64,000 nt of DNA, taken from Apoda limacodes (lineage: Eukaryota; Arthropoda; Insecta; Lepidoptera; Limacodidae). The position numbers were made by a program, and so were the translations under genes. Under the pieces are notes generated by a model. That model was not told where the DNA came from. It ran no database searches and was given only the letters and a program-made list of their open reading frames with translations. Of this stretch, positions 31,911-43,772 are shown piece by piece (within the stretch, counting starts at the first letter, position 1; the number at the start of each line of letters is the position of its first letter). The stretch covers positions 26,367,521 to 26,431,520 of the forward strand of contig OX291544.1 of the NCBI GenBank assembly GCA_946406115.1. The letters are read 5' to 3'.

Positions 31911-33296
31911 GTGAAAAGGGTAATTTAACTTGTTTTCCATTCCCTGCCCAATTCTGACTTACCATTTTTAGAAATTTGCAATGGGGTATATTATTATGTC
32001 CCTTCTCTTTTATATTACCGCTTATTACTTAAAAGCTGGTAATTGACGTTCCCATATTTGGATAATAAACCACCTTAGTACAGAATGTCCAGATACACTG
32101 CAACCAAAGCAGAGTTGCGGAGATGGGCTCACCCCCCTCCCCCTTAGGACTAAAGTGGTTAGGAAAAAGAGGCTGCCCCCACATTACGATTAAGTATATT
32201 TTATAACGTCACGGTTTTTATTCCCCGGGTTTAACCAGCGGCTGGAAACACACCCACATCATAATGTGTATACCCACTATAGTCCTGCGTAGTTTTATAG
32301 TAATAAGGGGTAAAATGAAAGACCAGGGGCATAATATTATACCCCTTTGGCAATTCTAGACAAACAATAAGACCAAGAATCACAAGTGTACATAACTACA
32401 ATTACGTCAGTAAGCTACTAACTCTTCTGATGTCAAAGTTTCTAAAGTTTCATGATGTAAACACGCAACAAACCTATCACAATAATAATAACTATAATAT
32501 ATAGGTATATATCCCGGCGTGTATCAATTAGTCTTTTTCTTAATTTCTCAAGTATATTGATTGTTTACACCACTGCTTTTCGGTGAAGGAAAACATAATG
32601 AGTTAATCTGGATACATCTAACAAAGTAAAAAAGAAAAAGAAACATATGTGAATTCCACAATCCGCACTGGGCCTGCGTGTTGATTATGGCCCAAATCAC
32701 CCTTGGTGAAGGTAGCCCGGCGCCTCAACAGTAGGGACGTATGAGGCTGGTAAGAGATAATACTGACTTAATACTGTCATAATATTTTTTGCAAATTTGC
32801 AAGCAAATATAGCAACTTGCTTCTGATTGGCGCTCCGTCGTGTATCCGGTGACAACATCGAAAGCATTAAATTTTGACTTTACGTATTTGTTTCGATAAA
32901 GTTTACTCAAAATTTTCATAAGAATAAAAAAAAGGGAAAATATAAAGAAACTTGTTTTAAACGTATCACATCGCTTTAGACCGAGTAGTAGAGTAGTAGG
33001 TAGAGTATGGACTAAAAAATCTACAAAAAATATTGCAAAATGTCATATGCATTACAATGAGATGTTTTTTTTTCTCTTCAATTAATTTATTTTTTTAAGT
33101 GCATTATTGATTATTCACACTGGATCGTGATCCACATCGTGAACGGAACGGAAACCTACATACGTCAAAAAAACCTATGTAAAGTACACAATCCGCACTA
33201 GGGTCGCGTGTGACATTTTGTAGACAGTCTACATACAGGTCATGCTCAGGATGAGGCATTTTATATCATATTTTGAAAAGCTCGTTTTATTTTTAG
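31911..33296 (+). other. Intron 32
   Basis: 32030-32300 carries dispersed repeat pieces ('accagcggctggaaacac'). 32470-32720 and 33110-33230 have other scraps ('cacaatccgcactgggcctg') that recur inverted near 37.8 kb. No gene. Confidence 0.5.
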
Positions 33297-33365
33297 AATC
33301 AAAGTCTGCCGTGAAAACTGTGCCCAAATCACCCAGTAACGAAGATTACACCAACGCAGACTTCG
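33297..33365 (+). CDS. E33, 23-codon exon
   Basis: The acceptor TTATTTTTAG and donor TTCG|GTAACA frame 69 nt, phase 1-1. It encodes ESKSAVKTVPKSPSNEDYTN plus ADF. Confidence 0.75.
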
Positions 33366-33525
33366 GTAACACTAAACATAAATAAAATAATTTCTTTGGA
33401 AAAATAGTTTCAGTTTTGTATGATTAAACATGACTGAAAAGCAAATTATTGAAAAATTAAAAGTACCTATATTCATATTTGCTTTAAAGTTAAGACAATA
33501 ATAATATTATTTTACTTATTTTTAG

Positions 33526-33594
33526 TTAAACAAACTTCAAGCCAAGAACTCCAAAAAACAATTATCGTGGGGATGGCCAAGACTTCGAAAACAG
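33526..33594 (+). CDS. E34, 23-codon exon
   Basis: The acceptor TATTTTTAG and donor ACAG|GTATTT frame 69 nt, phase 1-1. It encodes VKQTSSQELQKTIIVGMAKT plus SKT. Confidence 0.75.
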
Positions 33595-34620
33595 GTATTT
33601 ATATTTTCTAACTAAGTTGTAGTAATTATATTCTTAATAGAACTATTATACATGTAATGTAGAGAAGCTCGTAGCCCTGTGACATTCGTCTTTCAAATAT
33701 GGGATGATAAGAATATTGGCACATTTTTCTGAGTTCCTCCATGTTTCGGAGGGCACGTAAATAAAATTGTCATATGATAGCAGTTGCTAAAAAAAGTTAC
33801 AGGCCATATGGGGTGTCTTGAAAACTGTGGCAGTCGTAAGGCCACTAGTTAGACAACGTCAGCCAACCCGTACTAGTCCAGCCGTTAGTCAATATAGACA
33901 CAATATAACAATAACACCTATTTACAATTTACATCGTTTTATATTTTCTGTTTACTGTGCCATGACAGTATTACATATTAGCGTCAAACATAATCCCCAA
34001 ACAAAATTAAATTAAGTAATGTAACTTTACTACAAAGTCGAGAAGTGAGCGCGTGCTAAGACGTCATGCAAAAACTTTTGAAGAAAAACAGAACACCAGC
34101 TAGTTGGCACTTATGTAATGTTTTCGTTTCTCGAACGTATGTTCTCTTCCCTCTCAAAACAAAACAGAACCTGCTTAGGTCCGTGCTTCCTTCAGTTGAC
34201 TTTTAAAAAAAAAAAATTAATAATTTTCGTACAATACCATAAATAAGAGAATAAGATTACCTGTATAGCTTCTGCCGTATGTTATTAGTTGCCAACTCCC
34301 ACGATATAAAACGCGGTGACTTCTACCCTCGCATGCATGTGGTGCGAAAAGGCGGTAGGTACTAAAAATAAAGTTTATTCTAAGTGCGTAAATGGTCCTT
34401 AGATACCTTTTTTGGTGTACTATTCAGGAACATGTAGGCGTAATAGAACAATCTATCTTTATTTAAGTTTTAGTATTGTGTATCACTTTACCAATACAAT
34501 AAAAACTCATGCTAAGCCCTCTACAGCCACTGCTCGCCAAAGATCATTGTCGAGCTGCTTCTGCTACCAATAAACTTTGTTCTTTCTTTTGTTTACCTCA
34601 TCTTATTTTTTTCCTTACAG
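33595..34620 (+). other. Intron 34
   Basis: 33690-33860 contains a repeat ('cctccatgtttcggagggca') that recurs near 46430-46520. The rest shows nothing recognised. Confidence 0.5.
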
Positions 34621-34632
34621 TGACACCAACCA
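34621..34632 (+). CDS. E35, 12-nt micro-exon
   Basis: A strong acceptor (CTTATTTTTTTCCTTACAG) and donor ACCA|GTAAGA lie only 12 nt apart, phase 1-1, encoding VTPT. Both sites are good and the phase matches. Exons this short need special recognition, so transcript proof matters. Confidence 0.55.
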
Positions 34633-35807
34633 GTAAGATTTTTTTAAATTCTATACCATAAGCTATGTACCTACTCTTGTAGTTTATAACTCGCTGTGTT
34701 CCGCAATTCTGGCTGTGGAAAACGCATTTTCGTGCTCAAGTTCTCTCAATTGAGATGAAAAACCTCTATTTATAGGTATGTCTATGCGTATATCTGTTCA
34801 GCTGTTTCAAACCCTATTCTAGACAAAGATCCACAAATAAGTAAATTCCAAAAATAGTGATTTGTATGCTAAGGTATTAGGAAAAAACATATTACACTTG
34901 GGTATTGGTTTTGCAGCAGTTTTAAATTACTTAGCGAGCTTTATAGTACAATAAACGTTTCTGACTATCTGGCCTTGGCTGGTGGTTTGGTCTCTAGAGT
35001 CGTTGTTAGTTCACAGCATTTCAATGTGGCCACTGCAGTTTCGATGTTTGACCACCAGGTTACACATTCACCTACCTAAACAAAACTTTTAGAACAATTC
35101 AACAATGTTCTACCACAGTCTAAACAATCATATAAATCGTACAGTCGGCCATCACATGTGTATAGACAGAACAATATGTAGGTATGGAGAGCGGCGAGAT
35201 GGAGGACGTCAGCCGGACTAGCCTATGTATTTACTTGTGGCTAGTCAGATGCTGTCGAGCCAGTCAGTCACAAGACAGTCATGATGCGGTGCCATGACTG
35301 TCTTGACGTTGTCGGATTTATCAAAGGCGATTACTGATTGTATTAATGTTTAGGCTGTTGTTCTGCTTTGATTAGAAGTATGCACTTCATGTAATTTTTG
35401 TACTATTTTAAAGTTTACTTGCCAATTTTTAAGCTTTTCAATAGGTAAATGAATTTTATTTAAAAAATACAAAATTCTTATGTTTTAAATGATTCCAGTT
35501 TTAATCCTTAAAATTTTATTTTATCTCCCAAAGGGGTCCACCAATGGATTGATACACACCCACATTATAATATGGGGGGGGGGCTCTTTTCAGTGACCTG
35601 CGTGACAGGTATTGAGCCCATCGCAAAACACACTGCTTCTGGCACTTTACAGTATATCTAGATTAAGGTGGTATTATATATGTTCTATACGTCGTAAATT
35701 ACCAGCTTTAAATAAGCGGTAATATATACCTACCGACTTTATCAGTCCTTGATAAACTACAAGAAACCTTATAATTTTTAATAAACTTTATTTTATTTTT
35801 AATTTAG
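34633..35807 (+). other. Intron 35
   Basis: 34970-35070 is a repeat scrap shared with 1910-1970. 35505-35745 is the 'gcgtgacaggtattgagccc' dispersed repeat with a G9 run near 35575. No gene. Confidence 0.5.
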
Positions 35808-35861
35808 AAGTTACAATAATAGCGCCAGCAGAATCTGCTTCAGCAAAAAGTGACGCAAAAA
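35808..35861 (+). CDS. E36, 18-codon exon
   Basis: The acceptor TTTAATTTAG and donor AAAA|GTGAGC frame 54 nt, phase 1-1. It encodes KVTIIAPAESASAKSDAK. Ala/Ser/Lys-rich. Confidence 0.7.
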
Positions 35862-36534
35862 GTGAGCTCAAGTTACTTCGTATCAATTATTTCAATGTAT
35901 TGTAATAGTGAGTTATTATATTAGTGCAGTAAGTTAGTTATTAGTTTTTACAAACGACTGTTTGTCTCGGGCCTTACCTTAGTCACGAGTTTGTAAATAC
36001 CAATTCCGCACGAATGTCATACAACGTTTTTCAACACATTTGCGAGAAAAATAATTAGAAATTATAAATTAGAAATTATACAGATTTAGTATTAAAGTGA
36101 GTCACACGTACGTTTAACTCACGCTTAAGGAAACGCAAGGCGCCATACAACGGAGCGTGCGGTGAAACAGGTAGTAATGTGAGATTACCGTTTTTATCGC
36201 ACGTTCCGTTGTATGGTGCATAGTTTTAACCTTTCAAACAATGTATACAAGCTTCGTAAATGCATATTTTGTGCAAATGCGTTGAAAAAGCATTTTTGTA
36301 ATAGTAATTTTCGTAATAGTATACAATACGTGGTCTCTAAGATTAATTTCACCCTGTGCAACTGTATTTCTACTATACTCCATTGCACATAATTATATTC
36401 TTAAGCCTCGTAAATAAGTCTCAATAACCTATGGCGAGAGCTGGTATGTTACATGTTTCTATAGGAGACCAAAGAGTCGCCGACATATTTCAAATAGTAA
36501 GCTGAAGTAATAAAAAATATTTTTGTTTCAACAG
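35862..36534 (+). other. Intron 36
   Basis: 36110-36230 has inverted short motifs ('caaggcgccatacaacgg', 'ccgttgtatggtgcatag') suggesting a small hairpin element about 36130-36225. No gene. Confidence 0.5.
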
Positions 36535-36546
36535 AGAGCAATCCAA
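36535..36546 (+). CDS. E37, second 12-nt micro-exon
   Basis: The acceptor TTTTTGTTTCAACAG and consensus donor CCAA|GTAAGT are 12 nt apart, phase 1-1, encoding KSNP. Using the next AG would shift the frame, so the first AG is chosen. Confidence 0.55.
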
Positions 36547-37058
36547 GTAAGTAAGAGATAATTTATTAAAATAAACAAAAACTCTACTTCAAAAAAATAC
36601 AAAACAGAAGTGAAGTACTGAGTACTTCCTTATCATCAGTTATATAGTTATCTTTACAGTTATGGTTGAAATAATCTAGCTACTTACGTTAGATTCGTAC
36701 CAAACTGAGGCTTTTGGGGATTATTTTTGTAAAGTTCAGTCACACGTCAATGTTGCATTCTTTTATTTACTAACGTACGATACTATACGCCTTAATAACT
36801 TGTCATTTATTTAAATATATCAGTATTCATTTGATTTTATAAACTGTTTGATTGGCCAACTACTTCTATCTTGATGCACTACTATACCACTTTTGAACAG
36901 TAAAGTATACGTTGTCAAAAAAGTAGTAAAAAAGTTGATCGACTGATAAAAAAAAACATAATATTTTTAAATTTTATGCAAATTTTCTTTGTTCTTCGAC
37001 AACGACTAGAACATCTAAAATAAACAAAATTATGTTTTTTCATCCAAATAAATTAAAG

Positions 37059-37100
37059 ATAGTAGTAGCAGCAGCAGCAAGCATAGCAGTACTTATGCTA
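37059..37100 (+). CDS. E38, 14-codon poly-Ser exon (weak)
   Basis: The acceptor AATTAAAG is weak, though T-rich sequence lies about 20 bp upstream. Donor GCTA|GTATTA. 42 nt, phase 1-1, encoding NSSSSSSKHSSTYA. The agt/agc runs could be a simple repeat, so this is uncertain. Confidence 0.35.
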
Positions 37101-38623
37101 GTATTATTTTAAGTAGCAATGTTTCAAAAAGGGAAGCTTTGGCCACTATCTGTATTAGAGACTTCCATTGCTACTTATCCTGTTTTTTTAATGCGTGCTC
37201 TACACTCGTACACGAACTGTATCGTGAATTTAAGACGCAATTAGCGCCATGAACTTCGCATAAAAACGTGCCCCTCCTTATGCAATGATACGCACGCGCT
37301 CTCCAGGAGAATGGACGGAGATTTTGCTACTTCTGACATAACTATATTTGTGCTGTAGCGTACTACAAAAACACGTATATTAAAAATTAGCATAATAAAC
37401 CAATAAATTTCAAGGCTACAATGCTTTAATTTTTTTGTAGGTTATGTAACTGGACAACAGAAATATTCATGACTTCTGATTCGCATTTACTAAATGCGAA
37501 TCAGATTATGTTTAGACTCCCAAATTATTGATTAGGCTTGAAAGCATTCAAACAGCAATAGCTCAAGTTCGTTGCTTTACGTAACTCAAAATTCTATAAA
37601 CAGGTTAAGAAAAATACACGACCACTCGTCACCGCATATTACCCAATCTCACGTGGGGAAAGAAGGGTTTCACCGAATATCACGTAATTTTATTTTTCGC
37701 ATAAACAGTATATATTTGCGATCTCTTGGCAGCCTTCATACGTCCCCACTGTTGGAGCACTAGTACTCATAAGCGAGGATTATTTGGGCCATAGTCCACA
37801 CGCGGGCCCAGTGTAGATTGTAGACTTCACATACGTCTTTTTTTTTGACGTATGCAGGTTTCCTCTCGATGTTTTCCTTTACCGAAAAGCCCGTGGTGTG
37901 AATTAGTGTACTTGAGAAATTAAGAAAACACTCATTGGTACACGCCGACTCCGGGGTTTGAACCTCTGCCACTTGGGACGTGAAGTGAAATTTAAACCCC
38001 TAGGCCACCACCGACTTTATGTTTGCGATAAAACTGCGTTCAATATGATATATATTTAATATGATGATGATGATGAAGCTATGCTGACGCCACAAAGTAG
38101 CAAATTATGTTTTCTTTTAATATATCCAACGCAATCAAGCACAGATTAAAGTATTTACACTAACGATACGAATTTAAAAAATCTCACATGAGATTAGGGT
38201 AGCAAAATCTTACGACATCTCACTAAAGAATCGCCAACATAACCTCACGTTATTTATGGACGCCCCCATATTCGCGTTTGCCTTTTGTCGCGGGATCAAA
38301 AACCGACGTCGATCGGGGAACGCAGAGAGCCGCGAGGAGCGAAGCCGCGGAACCAACCTCAGTCGCGTTTCGCGGCTTTCGTGGCCTTTCGCGCGTTTCA
38401 GGTACCGCGAGTGTAGAGTTTGTAGTAAAAACAAAAAAAGCAACATTTTTACAAACATTCACATGTATAACATTGTAGCGATTTATTATGCTAGTTTGTA
38501 TTTAACCGTGTGAAGTTATAATATAATCGAATTCTAAAAATGAATAAATGGACGTTTGCTTTATATATTTTTATGTAAATGACAAAGCAATAGTAAAACA
38601 TGACGGAAGTATTTAATTTCCAG
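37101..38623 (+). other. Intron 38
   Basis: 37740-38010 carries a repeat ('tttgacgtatgcaggtttcc', 'gggtttgaacctctgcc'). 38050-38075 is an 'atgatgatgatgatga' run. 38255-38415 is a CpG-dense block. A strong acceptor at 37440 leads to only ten codons before a stop. Confidence 0.5.
38255..38415 (+). other. CpG-dense GC-rich block
   Basis: This has many CG dinucleotides ('cgacgtcgatcggggaacgc', 'gtttcgcggctttcgtgg') in otherwise AT-rich DNA. Both strands are open in several frames because of base composition, and no gene family was recognised. It could be a mobile-element end or a regulatory island. Confidence 0.4.
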
Positions 38624-38677
38624 AAACCACTGGTACGCCTCCAAAAACTACACCTCCCGGAACACCTGAAAAAAAAA
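38624..38677 (+). CDS. E39, 18-codon Thr/Pro exon
   Basis: The acceptor TTAATTTCCAG and donor AAAA|GTAAGA frame 54 nt, phase 1-1. It encodes KTTGTPPKTTPPGTPEKK. Mucin-like Thr/Pro composition with likely O-glycosylation. Confidence 0.8.
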
Positions 38678-39838
38678 GTAAGATAAACGCCAATATGTGT
38701 TTTCTTCATCCCACTATGACATCCGAATTTTACGTTTCTAGACCCTCTTCAGCCAAGTGCGTGTCAACTAAGGGTTCCGTAGATTGAGACTTATTGCGGA
38801 TATCTAAAAAAATATTGTACTGAATTTGTACAAAAATAAAATCATAGGTATTTATAATGCCTTATTTATAGTGTTTTTTTTTTCAGATTTTTAGATAACA
38901 TGATTTAAATGTTAAATAGGGACACAATTTTATTTTTGGAATCCAATAACTCGCGAAATATAAATTTTAGCGATAAAATAGAAAAAGTATCTTAAACGCA
39001 TTAAACACATTTTACCTACCGAATGATTCCCCAGAAGATGAGGTGCAGGAAAAAATTCATTCCTCGGTTCAATTTATGGAGAGCTTATTTTTAAAGGGTC
39101 AGCAACTAGTAATGCCCTGGTGTTGCAAGCGTCCATAGGCTACGCAACCGCCTTAAATCAGGCGGATCCTGAGTTTGTTTTCCACCTTAATAGTTTATAG
39201 ATAAAAAATATTCAACTTTTTTTTACTACTCCATTTTAGTACCTGTATTTTTTGGAACTGTATTGAAAAATGTTCAAACGGGCAATTCGACTATAGCAAA
39301 TCTCGTTGGCAATTAGAACCAATTTTCACCCTTGTTTAAGAGCTGAACTATTTTATCAAAGTCTGAGTGAATCTCGCTCGAGCGGTCGAATATGTAATTT
39401 GAAAATGGAACGAACTTTTACAAACCAGAACATTGATAACTTAAGAGATAACTCATCAAGTTTTATTTAAATTTCGGACTGGCACAACACAAAGAATGCG
39501 CCATTAAATTAATTTAAAACTAAAAAAAGCGGCAAAATTACTTAATTTTAATCAGTATTTTATCAATACAGTTGTCAATAGAATTAGTTTATTAAATAAA
39601 CATGTAGATACGTTATAACGTTATTGTTTTAATTAACACTAATATTTAAGAAATGCACGATTCAAGCCTTGGCCACAACTGAGCATAACCGGACTTTGAT
39701 GCGTGGCTCGGCTACGCCTCGGTCCGTATACTCACTATATGCTGCGTTTGCGGGCCGCAGCAGTAATGTATTATTAACAAAAATGCAAGGCATTGAAATA
39801 AACATAATAATTTTGTAAAATAATATTTTGCATCCTAG
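38678..39838 (+). other. Intron 39
   Basis: 39100-39200 is a non-LTR 3' scrap ('gcaagcgtccataggctacg'). A strong acceptor at 39230-39239 opens 24 codons to TAG at 39314 but has no phase-1 donor. The rest is AT-rich. Confidence 0.5.
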
Positions 39839-39949
39839 AATCTTCAGGTACTTCAAGAGCTACACCTCCCAGATCTACACCTCCTGGAACTACACCTCCT
39901 GGAACTACACCTCCTGGAACTACACCTCCCGGAACACCTGGAAAATCAA
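39839..39949 (+). CDS. E40, TPPGT-repeat exon
   Basis: The acceptor TTGCATCCTAG and donor TCAA|GTAATA frame 111 nt, phase 1-1. After KSSGTSRATPPRS come tandem copies of TPPGT (four, from near-identical 15-nt DNA units 'ctacacctcctggaa'), ending PGKS. A homologous run is in E39. Mucin-like. Confidence 0.85.
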
Positions 39950-40128
39950 GTAATACGTAACATTTTCACAGATGTATATAATTCACAAATAGAAAGATTT
40001 TCTGAATTTCATCACCTTATTGTTACATTGTGTTAAAGTTACGTAGGGCAATTTTGGCGATTTTTCATTTTAGTTATTGCTTACCGCCTTAAAATCAATC
40101 AACTAAATAATTTAGAAAAATGATATCT

Positions 40129-40399
40129 AATTAATAATTTCAATTAATAAATTAAACAAAAAACTGACACACTAGACCACATGAATCAACATGAATAAGT
40201 GTAGACGGTAAGCATAGAAAATTTGGATATTTGTAACTAAAATTAAATTAATAAATTATAAATTGATTTTCGTATATATACGAAAAACAATTTATAATTT
40301 ATTAATTTAACTGTTCTGCTCACCGTATACACTTATTCATGGTGATTCATGTGGTCTAGTGTGTCAGTTTTTTGTTTAATTTATTAATTGAAATAATTG
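40129..40399 (+). mobile_element. Long inverted-repeat element (MITE-like)
   Basis: The arms contain 'aaaactgacacactagacca' and its inverse 'tggtctagtgtgtcagtttt', 'gaataagtgtagacggt' against 'accgtatacacttattc', around a centre at 'cgtatatatacg'. The whole 270 bp folds as one hairpin. Confidence 0.85.
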
Positions 40400-40901
40400 T
40401 GTCATTGGGATAGAAGTTCAGTTCGCTTCGCACTGTTTCAGAAGTCACATAGTTGCTGACGTGTTAGGCTGTTTGCTTTACAAATAAACCTGTAAGAATA
40501 GTTCAGGCTTAATTGGCTTTTGAGTTGCTTGCACGCAGAGAAAACCTAAACCTGTGGTCAAAATATCTAAGCGCTCTTAATTTAACTCGTGTTATCGCAA
40601 TTTAACTCTAATTCTTGCAAAAAAAAATCATATGTTACTTGCAGATAAAGTTATATTTTATGCACTAATATTATAAAGGTACAAAATCATTTCAAAATTG
40701 AATTTGGATGTAAGTAGTCGATGTCGTATATTTATATAAATAAAAGACTATTTTGGAATACGTTAACGTCGTCGGTCAGACATCCACTGACTGACCTGAG
40801 CATGGCTTGTCTTTATGGGTCATATATCATTCTCTATGATAGGTACTTTAGATAAAAGATTTGAACTTGATCTTTCATTAAATACTTGTGACTACTTTCA
40901 G

Positions 40902-40943
40902 AAACAGGCACTTCACCAGGGTCCACACCCCCGACGACTCCAG
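40902..40943 (+). CDS. E41, 14-codon Thr/Pro exon
   Basis: The acceptor GACTACTTTCAG and donor CCAG|GTATAC frame 42 nt, phase 1-1. It encodes KTGTSPGSTPPTTP. Confidence 0.75.
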
Positions 40944-41328
40944 GTATACTGTGTCGATCTAAACTTCACCTTTGTTTTATTTCCATACTAGTTACTTCGA
41001 GCGATAGGATTAGAGTCTGTTACGTTTTTCTTACTTTATTATTTTTAATGTATTTTGAAGATTAACCTAAAACTAAAAAACAATCAATAAATAACCTTAT
41101 ATATGCGACAAGGTATTGAGTAGTAGATATTGCTTGAGGCTGCACTTAGTAGATAATTATATGATGTTAAAATATATACCTACATAATGGTGAACAATTA
41201 CTTCTATATTTAATATTCTTATGTAATTACTTTGAATTTAGCTAGTCGCTTAAATGTTCTAAGTATTTACTTAAGCAAGTAATAATATTTTTAATTCCAT
41301 AATCCTGAATTGTTTGTTTTGCCATAAG

Positions 41329-41373
41329 GTAAAGAAGTACCACAGACAAGGAGTCTAACGACATCAGAAAAAG
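41329..41373 (+). CDS. E42, 15-codon exon
   Basis: The acceptor TTTTGCCATAAG and consensus donor AAAG|GTAAGT frame 45 nt, phase 1-1. It encodes GKEVPQTRSLTTSEK. Confidence 0.7.
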
Positions 41374-41686
41374 GTAAGTAATGAATTTACTTATAACAAA
41401 ATTTGAACTATATAATATCGGTTGTCTTGAAGAGATCGCTAATTAGCGATAAGACCGCCAATTTGTTACTACTTTTATTGTTTAATTGTTTTGTATTCTT
41501 TATGCGCAATAAAGTATATTATATTATATATTATATATAGTAGGGAATCTTACTTGTTGCTATAAAATATAATAAACTCTACATTACAGACACAATATAA
41601 CTCTTTATTGTGACATAAGGTCGTACAGTGCAAGTAAAATACACAGTGGATTTAAGACAAACTTATTAGAGCCAACTTAAGAGCCC

Positions 41687-42114
41687 ATGACACTAAACCT
41701 TGTTCGATAAGACTACCTGATGATGTACATATGTACATACACAATGAGGAATAGGTACGTCATTAATGGGGGAACACGAAGTGCCGATGCAGCAAAAAAC
41801 CTGGCAACGCAATTAAAACAAGAAGTTAAAAAAAAAATGGTAAGCGGTAGTATGATAAGACTTCCAAGTTTCGTTTGTTCCTCGGAACTATACGATAATG
41901 CAGTGCTGCAAGCCCCCCTTATCAGTGACAGCAGCATGATAATCGACGATCGATCTACTCAAAAAAACCAAAGCATCTGAAAGATTATCAATTTCTGTGT
42001 GAGAAAAACCACTGCTGCATTTTCCAAACAGCGTTTTCCATTTTCCATTTTGGAAAACATATGCGTCTGGTGGTCCACGAAAGAGAACGATGTACAATAA
42101 GCCTTAGTGTCACG
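41687..42114. mobile_element. Non-autonomous DNA element with short terminal repeats
   Basis: The ends read 'catgacactaaaccttg' and, inverted, 'cgtgacactaaggctta'. The minus strand inside has an open frame at 41888-42097 (DAYVFQNGKWKTLFGKCSSG...) of unknown family. Confidence 0.5.
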
Positions 42115-42341
42115 AGCTGCAGGCTAGACGGACGGATTAAAATATTTGGCTTCTGAATGCAGAATTGTCTTCAGTGTTAGTCAATATTAATATTTTTTCT
42201 ATGTATATATTTTCTCCCTTGTTTCTACTTAATTTAGGGCTTTAATACGGTTTTTTGTAGATAAGACAATTGTCACAATGGTAGCCCAAATAAAAATACA
42301 GAAAAGCCTTGACATTTTAATGATATGTTTTTGTTTTTCAG

Positions 42342-42383
42342 AACCCAGCAACACGAGCAAAGTGATTTTATCAAAAGGCCAGG
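42342..42383 (+). CDS. E43, 14-codon exon
   Basis: The acceptor TTGTTTTTCAG and donor CAGG|GTAGGT frame 42 nt, phase 1-1. It encodes EPSNTSKVILSKGQ. Confidence 0.75.
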
Positions 42384-43078
42384 GTAGGTTTAAAAAGTCT
42401 TTTATGATCTAAAGCCAAATTATGCCAAATTTTGCAAAATATACTCCTACTTAAATTACGTGTACTACGTGACAGGTGGTCAGCCCATCACTTTTGAGAG
42501 CAGTGCATCTAGACTAAGGTGGCGTTTTATATGTCCTATATATGTATTTAAACACACGTTCTAGGGCAATATCCCACAGCATCATTAGTTGCATGTTTCT
42601 GGTGACTTTAACTCCCACAATGGTGAGTGTCTCAGTTCTCGGACCAATAACTATGCAGGGATATCTGCTCACAAATTTGCTCTGAACTATGGATTCTATC
42701 AGCTGGACCTTTCTCCAACGAGAATACTTTATAGAAAAGCTACTTTGTCTGGGCCAACTAATTGGCGTTGCGTGTGTAAAGAGTAAAAGGTCGGCAACGT
42801 GTGAGTGCAAGCGTCCATAGGCTGCGGTGACTACTTACTATGAATCAGGCTTGACTTTTTTGCCACCTTAGTAGTATAAACAAATATTGTGAAGTGTAAA
42901 TAATTTTCTTATATATTTAAACGAGTTCTTATATATATATATATATTATATAGTTATATTATAGTCTGTGTCTCAGCCTTTTTTTATCCCTGATTTGAAA
43001 CTCACATGACTATTATGAGTAGGGTAGGTATTGGGGACTTGATACCTGCAGTAAAAAATATAAATGCTTTAATTGCAG
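42384..43078 (+). repeat. Intron 43, repeat scraps
   Basis: 42460-42550 is the 'acgtgacaggtggtcagccc' family. 42780-42880 is a non-LTR 3' scrap ('gcaagcgtccataggctgcg'). A TA run lies near 42930. Confidence 0.6.
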
Positions 43079-43135
43079 AGGGCTCTTCAACAAGTCAAAT
43101 CATGCCGGTTTCCCAGGACGAAGATGAAAATATCG
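43079..43135 (+). CDS. E44, 19-codon exon
   Basis: The first AG of TTAATTGCAGAG is used; donor ATCG|GTTAGT. It has 57 nt, phase 1-1, and encodes EGSSTSQIMPVSQDEDENI. Acidic end. Confidence 0.75.
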
Positions 43136-43772
43136 GTTAGTAATAACAATATCTTCTACTGTACAAGCATCTTTTTTAGTATTAAATGACGCTATTGCAA
43201 TAGCTACTTTTCTACTTTCATGAATTTAATACCTTTTAGGCTGGTCGCATATTTCGAAAAAAAAATTCAAAAGAAAAATTTTCGCGCACGCGTGGACGAG
43301 CCTGTACTAAAATTCTTATCTACAAATACAATGTACGTACTCACACACTAGCTTTGTTAAATCTTTGGAGTACTTATTTTTCGTTTGCCACAACCTTAAT
43401 ACACCGTAATTCTTTCATACATATACTGCTAATTTAACTGAATATATGTTGCAGCGAAGCCTAAGGTCCGCCTTACTGCAAGAGTACAAGCCTCTCCATG
43501 TAGAAGAGATCTTAGGCCAAAGTCCATCGCGCTGTCCCAGTGCGAATTGGCGGAAGGTAGTCGAGCTGTCAAAGTTTGAAGCCCAAACTTCTTTCTTTGC
43601 TTATATGACAATATAGCTAGGACTGACGATTTAATGTGCCTCCCAAAGCACTGTTGAATTATATTGGACTATAAACAATGCGTCACTAAATTATTGAAGG
43701 TTATTTTGCAGCTTAAATTTAAATTCCGATAAGTATATCAATATTGTTTTTACGAACTTATTTTTTTTCCAG

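Noticed and set aside
37441..37472. Ten-codon frame to TGA after TTTTTTTGTAG
   Set aside because: No donor; too short to judge.
39240..39316. 24-codon phase-1 frame ending in TAG after CTCCATTTTAG
   Set aside because: No phase-1 donor, no hydrophobic segment, no nearby polyadenylation signal; could be a dead exon.
41242..41262. Possible 21-nt exon (ASRLNVL) with donor A|GTATTT
   Set aside because: The acceptor tract is interrupted and composition is unlike neighbouring exons; chance matches of this size are expected in AT-rich DNA.
41720..42097. Overlapping open frames on both strands
   Set aside because: They lie within a short-terminal-repeat element and match no recognised protein.
43455..43556. 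102-nt phase 1-1 frame after TATGTTGCAG with donor G|GTAGTC
   Set aside because: The sequence ('cttaggccaaagtccatcgc', 'cagtgcgaattggcgga') matches a widespread arthropod repeat, so the frame is more likely accidental; an exonised repeat is possible.
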